This document shows, piece after piece, positions 52,634-64,000 of a stretch of 64,000 bases of DNA. The stretch comes from Plectrocnemia conspersa. Its lineage: Eukaryota; Arthropoda; Insecta; Trichoptera; Polycentropodidae. Numbering within the stretch: position 1 is the first letter of the stretch; every line of letters starts with the position of its first letter. The stretch covers positions 1,240,001 to 1,304,000 of the forward strand of contig VTFK01000006.1 of assembly GCA_009617715.1 (NCBI GenBank), in the 5' to 3' direction. The position numbers and the translations under genes were made by a program. The notes beneath the pieces were generated by a model. That model was not told the DNA's origin. It made no database searches and worked only from the letters and a program-made list of their open reading frames with translations.

Positions 52634-55600
52634 CTGAAAAGTATTAAATAGAATTTAATAAATAATATATTAATTAGTTTTAAATGTAATACATAATACT
52701 CACAGCGGATGTATCGTAATAATCTATATGATGTTTGACAGCGTTCCAAACCTTTTCTTCGACGAGAAGCTTAGTAACGGCTTCTATATCAGGTGCCATA
52801 TATCTGTCTTTATCCCACGGTCTATCGTATCAAATATACTTGATCAATATCTCTTTATTCTATATTATCTTTATATTATCCAAAATTTACCTCACTACAC
52901 CTCTCACCACTTTATGCACCTCTTCCAGAGGCACCGTCGTTTTTAAAGGTCTGAGGAACTCGATAGCTTGACATGCCGCTAACAATTCTATTCCAATTAC
53001 TCTCTCAACGTTTTCAATAACCTATTATATAAATTAAATTAATATACTGTGACTTCTAGAATCAATATGAGACATCTACACAAAAATCTAAAGCAAATAT
53101 TGAAAAACTAACCAGTAGTGTTATTAAATTAACATCACTTAATTAAATTACTGCTTCTAAAAATCACATAATATTTACCATCAAAGACTTTCTTGCTGAA
53201 AAACCTCCCATAGACACATGATCTTCTTGTGCGGCACTTGTACTCAATGAATCCACACTACTTGGATGGCACAATACCTTATTTTCAGAAACTAAAAAAA
53301 TGCGTTATAAGTTGATTATTTTTAGATAAATTTTATATGTATTTTGTAAGCAATAAATAAGTTAAGAAATATAATTAGTTCATTTTTTTATATTTTTCAT
53401 CCATCCAATGCGTATTGTAACAATAACTACTATTGTACAAGTATTATTAGGTGCCCCCCCCCCCCCAAATATTAACAAATTTTGAAATGGCGCGCAAAAA
53501 TAGGCTCAAGCCATTATATGTACTTATGTGTTAGAGAATTTTGTAAGAAAATGCATTAAATAATAATTTTTGTTCATACTAACCTAAAGCAGCTGCTGTG
53601 CAATGAGCTAACATGAAACCAGAGTTAATTCCACCCTCTTGTACGAGAAAAGCTGGCAGTTCGCTTAAAGCTATAAATAAATAATAATAGTATTACATAT
53701 ACATTGAATAGTGGAAACGAATACACAGTAGTAGCTTAAAATGGTCGCCGCATTTATAGCATGTTCTGAAAGCAATATAAATTTTTCGAATGAAAATTCA
53801 GCATGTATGAGTATATTAGACAACGCGTTGAACTATGTAACAGACTCTTTTCTATGCTCAGCATTTGAAGACATCGTGAAGGAAAATCGCCGAGTAACAG
53901 TGAATGAAATAACTAGCTTCTCACTGCTGGAGATGAGTTATGGATCGACAGACCATGACTAAGACACTCTAATATCTTATGTAGGTCTGATAACATGCCA
54001 AGAATAATTGTTACTGGAGATACAGCTCCTACTTTTTGGAAACTATGAGAAATAGCAAGGAATGACGTGTATCTCATCACTAAAGCCCACGGAATATATA
54101 TAAATGATTCAAATTTTATGATATGTAGACATTGAGATTTACATTTCGGTGATTTACTATGTATTGATCGTTTACTAAGAGTATATATATATACAAACTT
54201 GTGGAGCTGAATTAAAAAATGATAAAAAACAAGCCAAGTGTGATATTGCCTGATGAAACCACCGATAAAATAGGACTCTGACTTTGAAGTGTTATTCAAA
54301 ACGGTTTTACCATCTGTATTTTTATATAAATAAACCATTGTAATTTGTTGGACTCTGTAAATACTACTACATGTTGACACTTATCGCAAAAGATTATGAT
54401 ATCTCATATAATAACATAGTCGGGTTTGTTTCCGATTCAACTCCTTATATGACTTCCTGTTACAATAGGTAATGATATGTCACATTTTAGTGCTAGGCAC
54501 ATGAAATTAGTAAACTGGTTAACGTATTTATGATAGAGTTGAAAGTGATGCCTAATAAAAATTGATACGAAAACTGAAAATTAAAAAAAATTATGTTAAA
54601 AACACGTGTGTTTATACATCATCAAACACCAGCGGAAAATAATATTACTCTCATATAGGATGAAATATGGATCATTTTGGAGCATGCTATACCAATAATA
54701 AACAATGTTAACAGAAGTATAGCTACGTGTCATCCATTGCGTGCGCCACTGTAGTTACCAGTACTACCCTACGAGTCCAACCCTTATGGGCGGGCACCCA
54801 GCTTTTGACGGCCAGGTGATCGATTTCCCCATCCCCCGCAGTGCTAAATATTTTATTGGATTTGTATTAGTATTTCTCCCGAGAGCTAAGGCTGACTCTT
54901 TAGTGCTCTCATCCCAATATCAGCACCACCTTCCAATATCAGAGAGGGGTGTAATGTAAAATTTAATTTAATCTGCAATCGTTGACATCTGTGAAAACTT
55001 TTCAGCCCAATTTAACGGTCCAAGAACTGTACTTCAAGTGTCTTGAGTATCCGGTGAACTATCATTGATTTTCAGATTTATTTCACATTTTAATTATTAC
55101 TTATTTTAATTATATCGTCTAGTACAACCTATCCTTAGTTAATAACGAAAAAAAACATTACATTCTTTTTCAAAGAAAACGTTTTTTTTAAAAAACATAC
55201 ATTTCGCGCAATTTTATCAAATAATATATGAGACATAAACCGTGGACTATTTGGGTAAAAATATGTCTGAATTTAGATTCAAATGTACAAAAGAATTTCG
55301 AGTATGCAATACCTGATTTTGTTTTCACTTCGCCAGCCATCCTTATCATAAAAAAGGCGCGGTTATTTTTCTGTTATATAACAGAATTACTAGGAACTGT
55401 TCGATACCGTTATATTTGCCTGAGATAAAGAAAATGTATTTCGTATATGTTGACACGTATACAAATATATTCAACATGTTAATATCGGCCATTGGGATTT
55501 TTCCTATAAGTAACGTGTGTCGATATTTCAGCCCTCTTGGACTAAAAGGGATAATATTATTCTACTGTCTACTTAAGCTAATCTCCTATAATGAGCATCA

Positions 55601-58600
55601 TTTTATTCTATGCTTTTGCTTTTAAGCAATATGGGCATCGACATTTTCTAATTCTAAGCCATGGAAATATAATAGGTTCCAACAAATAATATGTATGGAT
55701 TAAAAAAAACATTTTCGATACTATCGGTATTTCATTTTGTAATACCGGTGGTACCGAATGTTCATGTTTGCCCCAATACCGGTATTAATAGTATCACTAA
55801 GTCAACAACTACTAAGCTAAAATCAAAGTCTATTAATCAGTGACATATATTGTAATAATTATAAGCTCACGTATCACTATGCACGACTTTAATTAATCAT
55901 CACGATATTCTTCCTCAAGATTGGGAAAATCTAAGAAAACCTAATTTATAATAATTATATAATAATCACTAATTCCGGTCTCTCAAATACTATAGAAAGT
56001 TAGAAACATTAGGGTTCATATGAGATTATATCTAGGGTTCTCTATTATTCGTAGTTTTAAACTATTCGAGTATTGAGTAAAAAATGGATGAATGAATGAA
56101 GTATTCTGTATCTTTCCCACATTTTTTTTTTGTTCAACGAACGAGTTCTACGAATTTCAGTCATAGTAGATACGGCTGATAAACATTCAATTCACAAATG
56201 TTGTTCGGAGGTGTAACACCATTTTTTTGTTGAGATGAAGCTCTCTTTATTTCGCATTTTGAAACAAAATATAGGCGCATAAAGGACCATGGATTATGGA
56301 GCAGCACGTATATTGAGAGAGAAAATAATTAAAATATTCGATTGAAACCCCTAATAACACAGGCCTTTCATGTAATACCAGTTTCATACGTTTTGCATTA
56401 CCTGGATTTACAAGTCGTTCAATACGTCTCTCGCTCATCGATGCCAATTCATGTATACCGATTGCAAGATAATCTAAAACTTTAGCTGGATATTCTCCGT
56501 GAAAGTTTCCTGCTGATATAATCTCGCCTCTGTCAGCAAAAACTATCTGAAATAATAAATAATTCATTAGTTTTATTACACAGAATTATAAGAATACAAA
56601 AAAGAAACGTACAGGATTATCAGTTCCGCTGTTGATCTCAGTTGTAATAACTTGAGCGACAAACTGAATTGTATCATGAACTATTCCATGCACTTGAGGA
56701 CAACATCTTAAAGTATAAGCGTCTTGAACTCGATTACAAAACCTATGAGATTCTAAAACATTATAAAAACAAATTAATACATATTATAAGTATATATATA
56801 CATACATATATGTATATATGTATATACATATAAAAAACAACTCACTTGCAATCTGTGATGGATATGTATCCGAATGCAACAATGCTCTCAATCGTTTTGC
56901 AACCAATATCTGACCTTTATGAGGTCGTATTTTCTGGACGTCTGCATCAAATGCCCTAGAAGTACCTTTCAATACTTCCAGAGTCATCGCAGCAACTACG
57001 TCAGCCTAAAAATATGATGTTATCTATAGTCACCTAATTGTAAAATGTCTCTTAGCTTTAACATCTGACTGTATTAATAAGCATTATAACTTATATAGTT
57101 CATTCACTAAATAGATATAATTTCAAAAACATAAACTACATGCTCTTAACACTATAAAATACATATGTTTGTAAAAAATATGAGATAACTAGATCCATTT
57201 GTAAAAATACACAAAATACATGTGACGATTAATGTTATTGCATTTACACTAACCTGTTTTGCTAAAGCAGTAGCCCTTTCAACTGCTTCAGCGCCTAAGC
57301 TTGTGATCAATTGTGTGCCATTTATAAGTGCTATACCTTCTTTGGGACCCAAACGCATCGCTTTTAAGTTATTGGCTTCCAGAACCTTTTTAGAATCGCC
57401 CCATCCTGTCGAAGGACTCCACATTTTACCCTCACCCATTATACCTAAAGCGAGATGTGATAATGGTGCTAAATCTCCACTAGCACCAACTGTTCCTTGC
57501 TCCGGCACCCACGAGAGACAGTTACCTAAGAAGCGATTCAATATATTATCAATTGCAACTTAAAATGTGGTTGTATCATAGCTTACTATTAAATGCATTG
57601 ACGAGGCACATCAACGTTTGCAAAGAGATCCCACTGTATCCTTTAGCCAATACGTTTATCCTCAAAGCTAAGAGCATTCTGGTTCTCTCTGGTGACAATG
57701 GATTACCAACGCCAGCAGCATGTGATCTGATCAAGTTATATTGCAAATCTTCCAACTTATCGCTCTCGATCACGGTATTGGCAAAGTTTCCAAAGCCGGT
57801 GGTTATACCATAAACAACTTAAAACAAACAAGTCTATAATATCACATTAACTAACATTATAAAAATTCCATTTTAATAATACCTTTCTTTTCCTTCAATA
57901 TTTTTTCCACCAAATTCCTTGATTTTACAATGTTCTGCTCCGACTCTTTTGTCAATCTTATCTTATAACGACCACGGCCCAATTGACGCAGATCATCACT
58001 CGTTAATGTTAAACCGTCAATGTAAAGAACCTGATTAATATAAATGTAATTTTAAAATAAGTTTATATCATAAATACATATGTAGTATTGATACAAAAAG
58101 CATACATCATCACCCCGTTGAAATTCCTCAGGACTATTTATAAAAGTATATTATTAAGGAATATATGTATTAATTTATATGTATAAAGGCAAAGATGATT
58201 AAAATAATATCTAAAATCAATATCAGACTTCTTAGACATACATATCTTCATTTGATGTTAACCCATGTATGAAATTATTTATATGGCTTTGTTATAATTT
58301 TTCTTTGGATTACAATTTTAAAATATGTTTTCACCAAGGAAATGTAAAATTGTGTCTGATATTAAGTCTAGTATATAAAAAACGTTTATTTTAATAATAT
58401 ATCTCATTTCAAAAGGATACACAGGTTCCAAGAGGTGTTTCAGTTCATCTGGTATCATCTTTTGCTTCTCTTTGTCCGACGTTAAAACTAAAATTTATGT
58501 TTTTAATGATGTTGAGAAATAATGTAATTACATAATCATTAAATACTCACCAACGTTAACAAATTCATTATCGTCTAAAACGGTTTTGATAAAATCGTCT

Positions 58601-61600
58601 GGATCTAGTATTACACCACCTCTAGTTTTACGAACTTCTTCTACTCTCAAGTTCACTTGCTGTCCATTTTCTTTCGCACCTCCACTTCCATTGGTTTGAG
58701 AATTAAATTTGTTCAGTTTTTGATACCTTTTAACAGCCTCATTTCCAAGCCAACGAATTGTATTTTTATCTATTTTTAAAAAAAATATAAATTATAATAA
58801 TATAGTATTCATGTAGTGCGAGTATTTTCTCTTCATACTCAGTCATCCCTAAACCAGCGAGCAGCAATTTCTATTGATGTGATATCACATATTACTTTTA
58901 AAACTATATTTTCAATGAAGATAGATTAGTTATTAGAACATATTCCTTTACCATACATTGTATTTTATATATTAGGTTAGTTTTCTATTGATTTTTAGCA
59001 AGTAGTATCACAGTTCTTCAATAATTACTTATATGTATAAGATTATTTTACGAAAATGTTATTTTATCATGTTATGTTAATATCATTTTAAAATGCATTT
59101 TTCAGTTTATATCTCTTATTAATACCTTTCCTTCGAATTAGGCTATTGAATTATGGCACGTATTTTTCGGATCAGAATTTTAATATGGTTGTGGTCAAAA
59201 TTTATATTAAAAGTTCAGAATATAAGTGGCCAGAATAAATATTAGATGGTCAGAATTTGAATTAATTGGGCGGAATTTATATTAAATGGTAAGAATTATT
59301 TTAACAGGTGGTCAGAATCAATTTTTTTATTCAGTATTTATAAAGAATATTTTTATTATATGATCTGTATTTTAATCTAAATGTAAGTTTTATGTTAACA
59401 GGTGGTCAGCATAATAATACATGGTCCTTATCAAGGTGTTTTAGAGCCAATTTGTTTGTTTGGGCCATCAATACAATAAGGCAAGCAAGCTCTCCGCAGC
59501 CGCTCTGTCGTTATTCCCATTTTGTTTGACGGATTACATACAATTAAATAAATTCGTTAGAGTTATTCATGGTGTGCTCAATGTTCCGACTAACGCTCGC
59601 TCGCACCTAACCAGTCCATCAGTTTAGATGCGAGCGAAATATTTTATAAGATATTTATAAAATAAATAATTTATTGAAATATTTTATAAGATATTTCTAA
59701 AATAAATAATTTATTGCCCATTTATATTTATAAATGTTATAATATTTTTTATAATTTTAAACAAAGTTTAAACGTCTATGACAAAAAAGTTTTTTTTATT
59801 AAAATACCTCTTTGGTTTAAAGTTGTCATGAATTATAAAGTATTCATTGAAAACCCATAATTATCCATTTGGAATTGACATCCAAACGGCTGTTCGTAAT
59901 CTTCATTAACAACCAATGGCAATCTGTCAAAAAATTCCTAACGACCACCCTTTTGTACGACCACCCTTTTGTAATAGACCGTCCCACCGAAAGGGGCAGA
60001 AAACAAAATTTCCTATAGAGAGGGAAGGCGGGCAATCAACGGTCACTTTCCCAGAGACTTACTGACATTTACAGTTTTGCAAGCATTAGAACTTCAAGAT
60101 CTCTCTAGCTTTGCCTTACTAAGATACTACAAACTTCAACCAAGAGGGAAGCTGATCCAACTTTAGACCGCCACCGCTTCTCTCTTGCATTCCAGATTAT
60201 CAATTGCTAATTAGCAAGCATTAATACAACTTCTTAATACAGGATAAGATACTTTATAACCATGCAACTGCCAAATGTGAATTTAAATTTTTTTATGAAC
60301 TCAAGAACTCCGGAATTTGCCAAAAAAATGTGTCGATTCTAATGGTGCTTATTTAAAATAATGAAGTCGTTCAAAATCATTTACTAGGAAATGGGTATTT
60401 GAATGTCATAAACCACAAACATTTTTCTAGATCTATTGTTAATTTGATTGTCTAAAAGTTTTATTTCATATACTTTAAAACTCAGTGTATCCTAAATCAT
60501 CCTATCTTCGAATTAAACGTTGATTTGGGCTGTTAAATTTAATCCATATGTAACTAATCATAATGCTATAAGAATGTCAAAATAAGATTTTTTAACTACT
60601 GGTTTTAAAAAATAGTATAATATAAAGAACCATATTTTTTAATAATTCACAAATTCTATAAAACTGATATTATTTATGTTAATATCATTCATAAAAATAA
60701 TGTAAACTAAACAAAAGTTTTCTATGTCTATTATCCACGGCAGATATAATTTTTCCATAATACATATCTAATCCAAAATAATATACATTAACTGCTCGTA
60801 TATTTTTTTTATTTTATAAAAAAGAGATTTAAAAATTCTTCAAGAATAATACTGTTGTATTTTAAACAACTAGACTGTTATATAATATATCTACTATCAG
60901 TTTGAAGTTTTATCATTTTATTATTTTTAGGTAAATGTAGAAATTAATGAATAAAAAAATATCATTTTGCTTACATGTTGTAGATAACTTATAATACTCA
61001 CCATCTAATTACTAATATTTACTTTAATCTATATGTATATACTATAATAACTGATCATGTATGTTAAAAAATGAGTGTTTGAATTTGCTAGAGCTACACC
61101 CCAAATGTAGATCGGCATTAATAAACCAGTAGATTGAGAATATTTTATTTTTAAATTTGATTATTATTGATCACTATCAGTGATATGTTTTATGTGATGG
61201 TAATGACTAATACTCCACATTGAACAATATAATTGATTGAAAATATTTTTATAATATATGATGCAAAGGAATAGTCCTAAAACTGTATTAAAATGGCAGC
61301 CTGAACTCAGAACATTATAAAGAATACATTTTAAAAGGTTGAGGCAATTCATTAAGCAGATAAGAACAATGAAATAAAATAAAATAAAACTAGTGGAAGA
61401 TAGGAACGGATGACGTCACATATTGGAGTAGGTTGTAGTGCCAAATCAACAACGGCAATACCCAATGCTTTATCTTTTTTTTAAAGGCATTAAAAAGAAA
61501 CAATATTTATATTATAAAGTATATATTTTTACTAATAATATAATTGTTTGCTAAGCGCAAATTACACACCATCTGCACTGGGGACTTGAAGCCATTCTCC

Positions 61601-61624
61601 GTGTACACGACACGAAATTTTCAT
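52538..61624 (-). CDS. HAL: Histidine ammonia-lyase
   Basis: Converts L-histidine to trans-urocanate and ammonia, the first step of histidine breakdown, in the cytosol as a tetramer (known for the family). Fourteen exons join in phase: 61570-61624, 58551-58769, 58423-58487, 57883-58030, 57587-57817, 57254-57525, 56846-57005, 56613-56752, 56402-56546, 53584-53670, 53179-53291, 52891-53021, 52704-52821 and 52538-52633, giving 659 residues, close to the animal enzyme length. Key blocks: [12 protein letters not shown] at the N-terminus (animal-type extension); [10 protein letters not shown] with Y165; [15 protein letters not shown] with A254-S255-G256 forming the MIO electrophile; [39 protein letters not shown] with E530; [10 protein letters not shown]. 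All expected catalytic motifs are present. A TATA box lies upstream. Confidence 0.97.
52704..52821 (-). CDS. HAL: HAL exon 13
   Basis: Residues 589-628, entering in phase 2. [19 protein letters not shown] is the conserved C-terminal helix region. Confidence 0.93.
52891..53021 (-). CDS. HAL: HAL exon 12
   Basis: Residues 546-588 plus two bases. [20 protein letters not shown] is a near-invariant animal HAL block. Confidence 0.95.
53179..53291 (-). CDS. HAL: HAL exon 11
   Basis: Residues 508-545, entering in phase 1. [20 protein letters not shown] carries the active-site glutamate E530. Confidence 0.96.
53584..53670 (-). CDS. HAL: HAL exon 10
   Basis: Residues 480-507, phase 1 at both ends. 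[20 protein letters not shown] is strongly conserved. Confidence 0.96.
53733..54500 (+). mobile_element. Decayed hAT-like transposase fragment
   Basis: Across many stops and frameshifts the plus strand reads an N-terminal stretch (53741-53962), then DETTDKIG (the first catalytic Asp context of hAT-like transposases), then [20 protein letters not shown], like the VTDAAPYM second-Asp block. Ends and target duplications were not found. Confidence 0.5.
55795..56075 (-). repeat. SINE-like copy
   Basis: The minus strand shares ATATGAACCCTAATGTTTCT, TTAGGTTTTCTTAGATTTTC and GAAGAATATCGTGATGATTA with the family; the head is poorly preserved. Confidence 0.55.
56402..56546 (-). CDS. HAL: HAL exon 9
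   Basis: Residues 431-478 plus one base. [20 protein letters not shown] lines the active site. Confidence 0.96.
56613..56752 (-). CDS. HAL: HAL exon 8
   Basis: Residues 384-430, entering in phase 1. [20 protein letters not shown] and [11 protein letters not shown] are family signatures. Confidence 0.96.
56846..57005 (-). CDS. HAL: HAL exon 7
   Basis: Residues 331-383 plus one base. [20 protein letters not shown], then RPHKGQ. Confidence 0.96.
57254..57525 (-). CDS. HAL: HAL exon 6 (MIO triad)
   Basis: Residues 240-330, entering in phase 1. [18 protein letters not shown] contains the A254-S255-G256 triad that cyclises to the MIO prosthetic group; [12 protein letters not shown] and [13 protein letters not shown] follow. 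Confidence 0.97.
57587..57817 (-). CDS. HAL: HAL exon 5
   Basis: Residues 163-239, phase 1 at both ends. [13 protein letters not shown] has the catalytic tyrosine Y165; [15 protein letters not shown] is the next conserved block. Confidence 0.97.
57883..58030 (-). CDS. HAL: HAL exon 4
   Basis: Residues 114-162 plus one base. [20 protein letters not shown] is the start of the catalytic fold. Confidence 0.94.
58423..58487 (-). CDS. HAL: HAL exon 3
   Basis: Residues 92-113, entering in phase 1 and leaving in phase 0. A short linker ([20 protein letters not shown]) with little family conservation, supported mainly by splice sites and phase. Confidence 0.8.
58551..58769 (-). CDS. HAL: HAL exon 2
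   Basis: Residues 19-91, phase 1 at both ends. [14 protein letters not shown] and LDDNEFVNV match the N-terminal regulatory-like region of animal HAL; a Gly/Asn-rich loop ([14 protein letters not shown]) lies between them. Confidence 0.9.
59190..59440. repeat. GGTCAGAAT minisatellite array
   Basis: Six or more units such as AGATGGTCAGAATTTGAATT and AGGTGGTCAGAATC, related to 16480-16660. Confidence 0.6.
59641..59720. repeat. 40-bp tandem duplication
   Basis: ATTTTATAAGATATTT-starting unit repeated twice with one visible difference. Confidence 0.85.
61570..61624 (-). CDS. HAL: HAL exon 1
   Basis: Residues 1-18 plus one base; [18 protein letters not shown] matches the animal HAL N-terminus (VRGEWL-VPC type), and the split Asp codon joins exon 2. 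Too short for routine ORF calling. Confidence 0.9.
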
Positions 61625-61697
61625 TTTGTTGTATTCAATCGCAGCTCGCCTAAAGGAGGTACCTATCGAATTAGAACCCCTACGACCGAAATCATCG

Positions 61698-61705
61698 TTT
61701 ATATA
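61698..61705 (-). promoter_or_regulatory. HAL TATA box
   Basis: TATATAAA on the minus strand about 75 bases above the start codon. A start of transcription about 30 bases downstream would leave a 5' UTR of roughly 45 nt. Confidence 0.5.
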
Positions 61706-62980
61706 TTACATATTCTGTGCATAATAGCACAATTTGCGATTAGCACTGTCACACTGTTTGAACGAACATAATCTGTCGTATAAACAATCTCCTCAATGTC
61801 ATGTCTTATTGTTGATGTTAAATGTCCTCTTCAAAAAAATGTTTAGATTATATCTTAAAATAGAAACAATTTTCATGTTTGCTTTTTTTGCTTATGAAAA
61901 TTATTATTTTAAATGAAAAACTTTTAGCGTGACTTGCATTTAAATAAATATTCTGGAAAATGTGTCTTAGTCACTTTAAGGGTCTAAAAGGTCGATGATT
62001 GTTATCAATTCAATATATTACACTCAAAATATTCAGAGCTAAGAAAATATTTATTTTTAATGAAGCAAAATTAAGCACTTGGTTTATAATACTTTTACTC
62101 ATTCCTCCAAGTTTCTTTTATTATAAAGTGTTTGTAAAGATTTACTTCCACAATTATCAATGATCTTCTTAGATTGTTTGGACTTTAGTTAAAATTAATA
62201 AACTAATTCTTGATTGAATTAAAACTATAAATATTTTTTTATATTATTTAACTATAATAAGATTAACAAGATATGATAGTAACACTATAAACTTTTACAT
62301 GAGTTTCACTATTGGTTTACTATTAAATAGAACGAACAATATGAAAGCCAAGGACATATTTTATCATAATAAGTTAAACATAATATTTTGGTAATTTAAA
62401 TAAAATTTATTTGGAGATACACTTTGACATAATTAAACATTAAGAAAGCAACATAGCACAATTTATACTTCTTATAGGCTTACATGATGAAATATGGCAA
62501 ACGTACAACATATAATATGTATGTAACAGTATCTCGGACGTAATTTATTTTTAATAAAGTGGGTTTTTGTTTCAAGGCTATGTGAAGTAAGAAAAATAAA
62601 TTTATGGATAAGTAGTAATAATAAAATCAAATAATCAACACTTGAAAAAACATACATCATAGTTTCGGTAGTATCATAGCTGCACTTGAATTAGAGCGAT
62701 TTTTTAATACTTTTTTTCAATTATATAAATAATTTTGCAAACATAATAATTATATATAATACACATACATGTTACTGGTTTAAAACCATTTTTATGTTTA
62801 CAATTTGATAAAAAATATATATAAAGTAAAACGTTTGTGGTTATAATTAAAGGGTGAAAATTAAAAAACCTTTTACAGTTAAATAGAAAAAGAAAAATAC
62901 AGAAATTATTAAATTGGAGATAATTGATAATATACATTGGTCTATTTATCTAGGACCATAAATCAAAGGTATTTACAATT
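61706..62980. other. HAL upstream region
   Basis: AT-rich, with short chance frames only; nothing else could be named. Confidence 0.5.
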
Positions 62981-62984
62981 GTAA

Positions 62985-63965
62985 CTAGCAACAGGCGTTA
63001 TTTGCTTGTTATCTTTCGCCCAATCTCTATTTATCGTTTTGATTGGCGGCATATGGGTTATATATAGGTCTTTTTACCTTTTCGTTGTTTTCCATAAAGA
63101 ATATTCTGTATCTCTATCTTCTGTTAAATTATTTATTGTATCTGCCTTTAGTTTCTGAATTTTTCGTTTTAATTGTTGCGCTTTATTATTTAAAATATTT
63201 ATATCCTTAGAGTCTCTCGTTTCATGCCATATTCTTCTTGTCATTTTTTTTATTTACCAGATTTCTTATCGCTATTGTGTACTTATTGCTTAATGCTTAA
63301 TGGGTGAGTTCCTTAGTATTGTTCCAAACTGCTTTTGTATGTCTTTAAACTAGTATTCAGCTTCATCGAATTGTTGTTTTGTTTTTAATTATAGATTTGA
63401 CTTAATGTTGCTTTTCAGTTCTACTCAGAAACCTTCTCAATCTGTCGTTTTGTTGGTCTAATTTTTCTCTTAATTATTCTTTCACTATAGGTCAAAATAT
63501 TACTGAATGATCAGAACTCAAGGCTCTCTTCTATATCTAGGTAGTTGTTTGCCACCTTTCTGGAAATGAAGAAGTCAAGGAGTCTGGCATTTTTTAGCAT
63601 CAGTGGGACAATAGGTTGGTTTACCAGTTTTATGAAAGTCACATTTTAATTCCCTTGTTGCATTTCTATAGTCTATTTATTTTCAAGAGTCAGTGCGCAA
63701 GAACATTGTTTAACGCGTAATCAAAATGTGCTCTTAAATTTCTGCCTTGTGCTTGGTCGTTCTCAATGAAACGATTGATCTTACGGCGAACGACCAATCA
63801 CAGGGCAGAAATTTAAAAGCATGTTATGATTATGCGTTAAACAATGTTCTTGCGCACTGACTCTTGAAAATAAATAGACTATAAGTTCTTTGCCTTTTAT
63901 AGTAGTTAATCTTGCTTCCCAGTCTGTGTGTTTGACACAATATGTCTTTCAATGAGAAGCTTTAT
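62985..63965 (-). mobile_element. Jockey-type LINE fragment (endonuclease end and pre-RT region)
   Basis: The minus strand reads HTDWEARLTTIKGKEL, then (after the MITE) GKPTYCPTDA and LLDFFISRKV, which is endonuclease C-terminal sequence. It continues with RRIWHETRDSKDINILNNKA and EYSLWKTTKR, the conserved linker before the RT domain. Several frameshifts and stops make it inactive. It is interrupted by the foldback at 63669-63881. Confidence 0.82.
63669..63881. mobile_element. Foldback MITE, 213 bp, nested in the LINE, TA target duplication
   Basis: Arms of about 95 bp begin TAGTCTATTTATTTTCAAGA and are near-perfect reverse complements, around a short centre. TA flanks both ends (63667-63668 and 63882-63883). 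Removing the element and one TA rejoins the LINE frame without a shift. No coding capacity. Confidence 0.9.
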
Positions 63966-64000
63966 GAGGTTCAAATTTTTTTTTAATTGTACTTTATTAA

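Larger units (their letters stand above)
53671..56401. other. HAL intron 9 (2.7 kb)
   Basis: Holds a decayed hAT-like transposon on the plus strand, a GC-richer repeat-like patch at about 54720-54960, and a SINE-like copy. No HAL exon is missing, since phases across it match. Confidence 0.65.
58770..61569. other. HAL intron 1 (2.8 kb)
   Basis: Holds a GGTCAGAAT minisatellite (59190-59440), a 40-bp tandem duplication (59641-59720) and a GC-richer patch at about 59880-60190 of unknown nature. No exon was recognised. Confidence 0.65.

Noticed and set aside
53913..54380. 155-codon minus-strand open frame
   Set aside because: It is antisense to the hAT-like relic, whose plus-strand motifs explain the sequence better; no domain is seen.

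Overview
The window is animal nuclear DNA, almost certainly from an insect. It is very AT-rich, its genes are split by many GT-AG introns of tens to thousands of bases, and it is crowded with decayed transposons, MITEs and SINE-like repeats. The order is not decided by the sequence; Lepidoptera is possible but only a guess.

Three genes can be assembled exon by exon, with consistent splice phases throughout. (1) On the minus strand, about 16,050 down to about 3,480 or about 1,550, lies an RRBP1/kinectin-family gene: an ER membrane anchor followed by a long coiled coil, 17 coding exons plus a short terminal exon that could be either of two. Its promoter is probably the GC-rich island at about 15,780-16,060, with a non-coding first exon. 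(2) On the plus strand, 22,077-52,278, lies a secreted type-B carboxylesterase of 10 coding exons and 640 residues with an intact Ser-Glu-His triad; its serine motif is GESAGG, not the GQSAG typical of juvenile hormone esterase. (3) On the minus strand, 61,624 down to 52,538, lies histidine ammonia-lyase (HAL), 14 coding exons and 659 residues, with the Ala-Ser-Gly triad that forms the MIO cofactor.

Layout: 1-3,480 is the 3' flank or 3' UTR of the RRBP1-like gene; 3,481-16,060 is that gene; 16,061-22,076 is a repeat-rich divergent intergenic region; 22,077-52,278 is the esterase, whose first introns are 3-7 kb and full of mobile elements; 52,279-52,537 is a 259-bp convergent gap holding a palindrome with AATAAA on both strands; 52,538-61,624 is HAL; 61,625-64,000 is HAL upstream DNA ending in a jockey-type LINE. 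The three genes have unrelated roles (ER scaffold, secreted hydrolase, histidine catabolism) and show no sign of acting as a pathway.

The richest novelty is in the repeats: a pogo/Tigger-like MITE with TA target duplications; a hAT-like MITE with an 8-bp duplication; an internal module shared by those two otherwise different families; a second hAT-like MITE inside a degenerate tandem array; a foldback MITE inside a LINE reading frame with a precise TA duplication; a long-TIR element; a tRNA-derived SINE family; and dispersed GGTCAGAAT minisatellites. No CRISPR array, tRNA gene, rRNA gene or clearly new multi-gene system was found.
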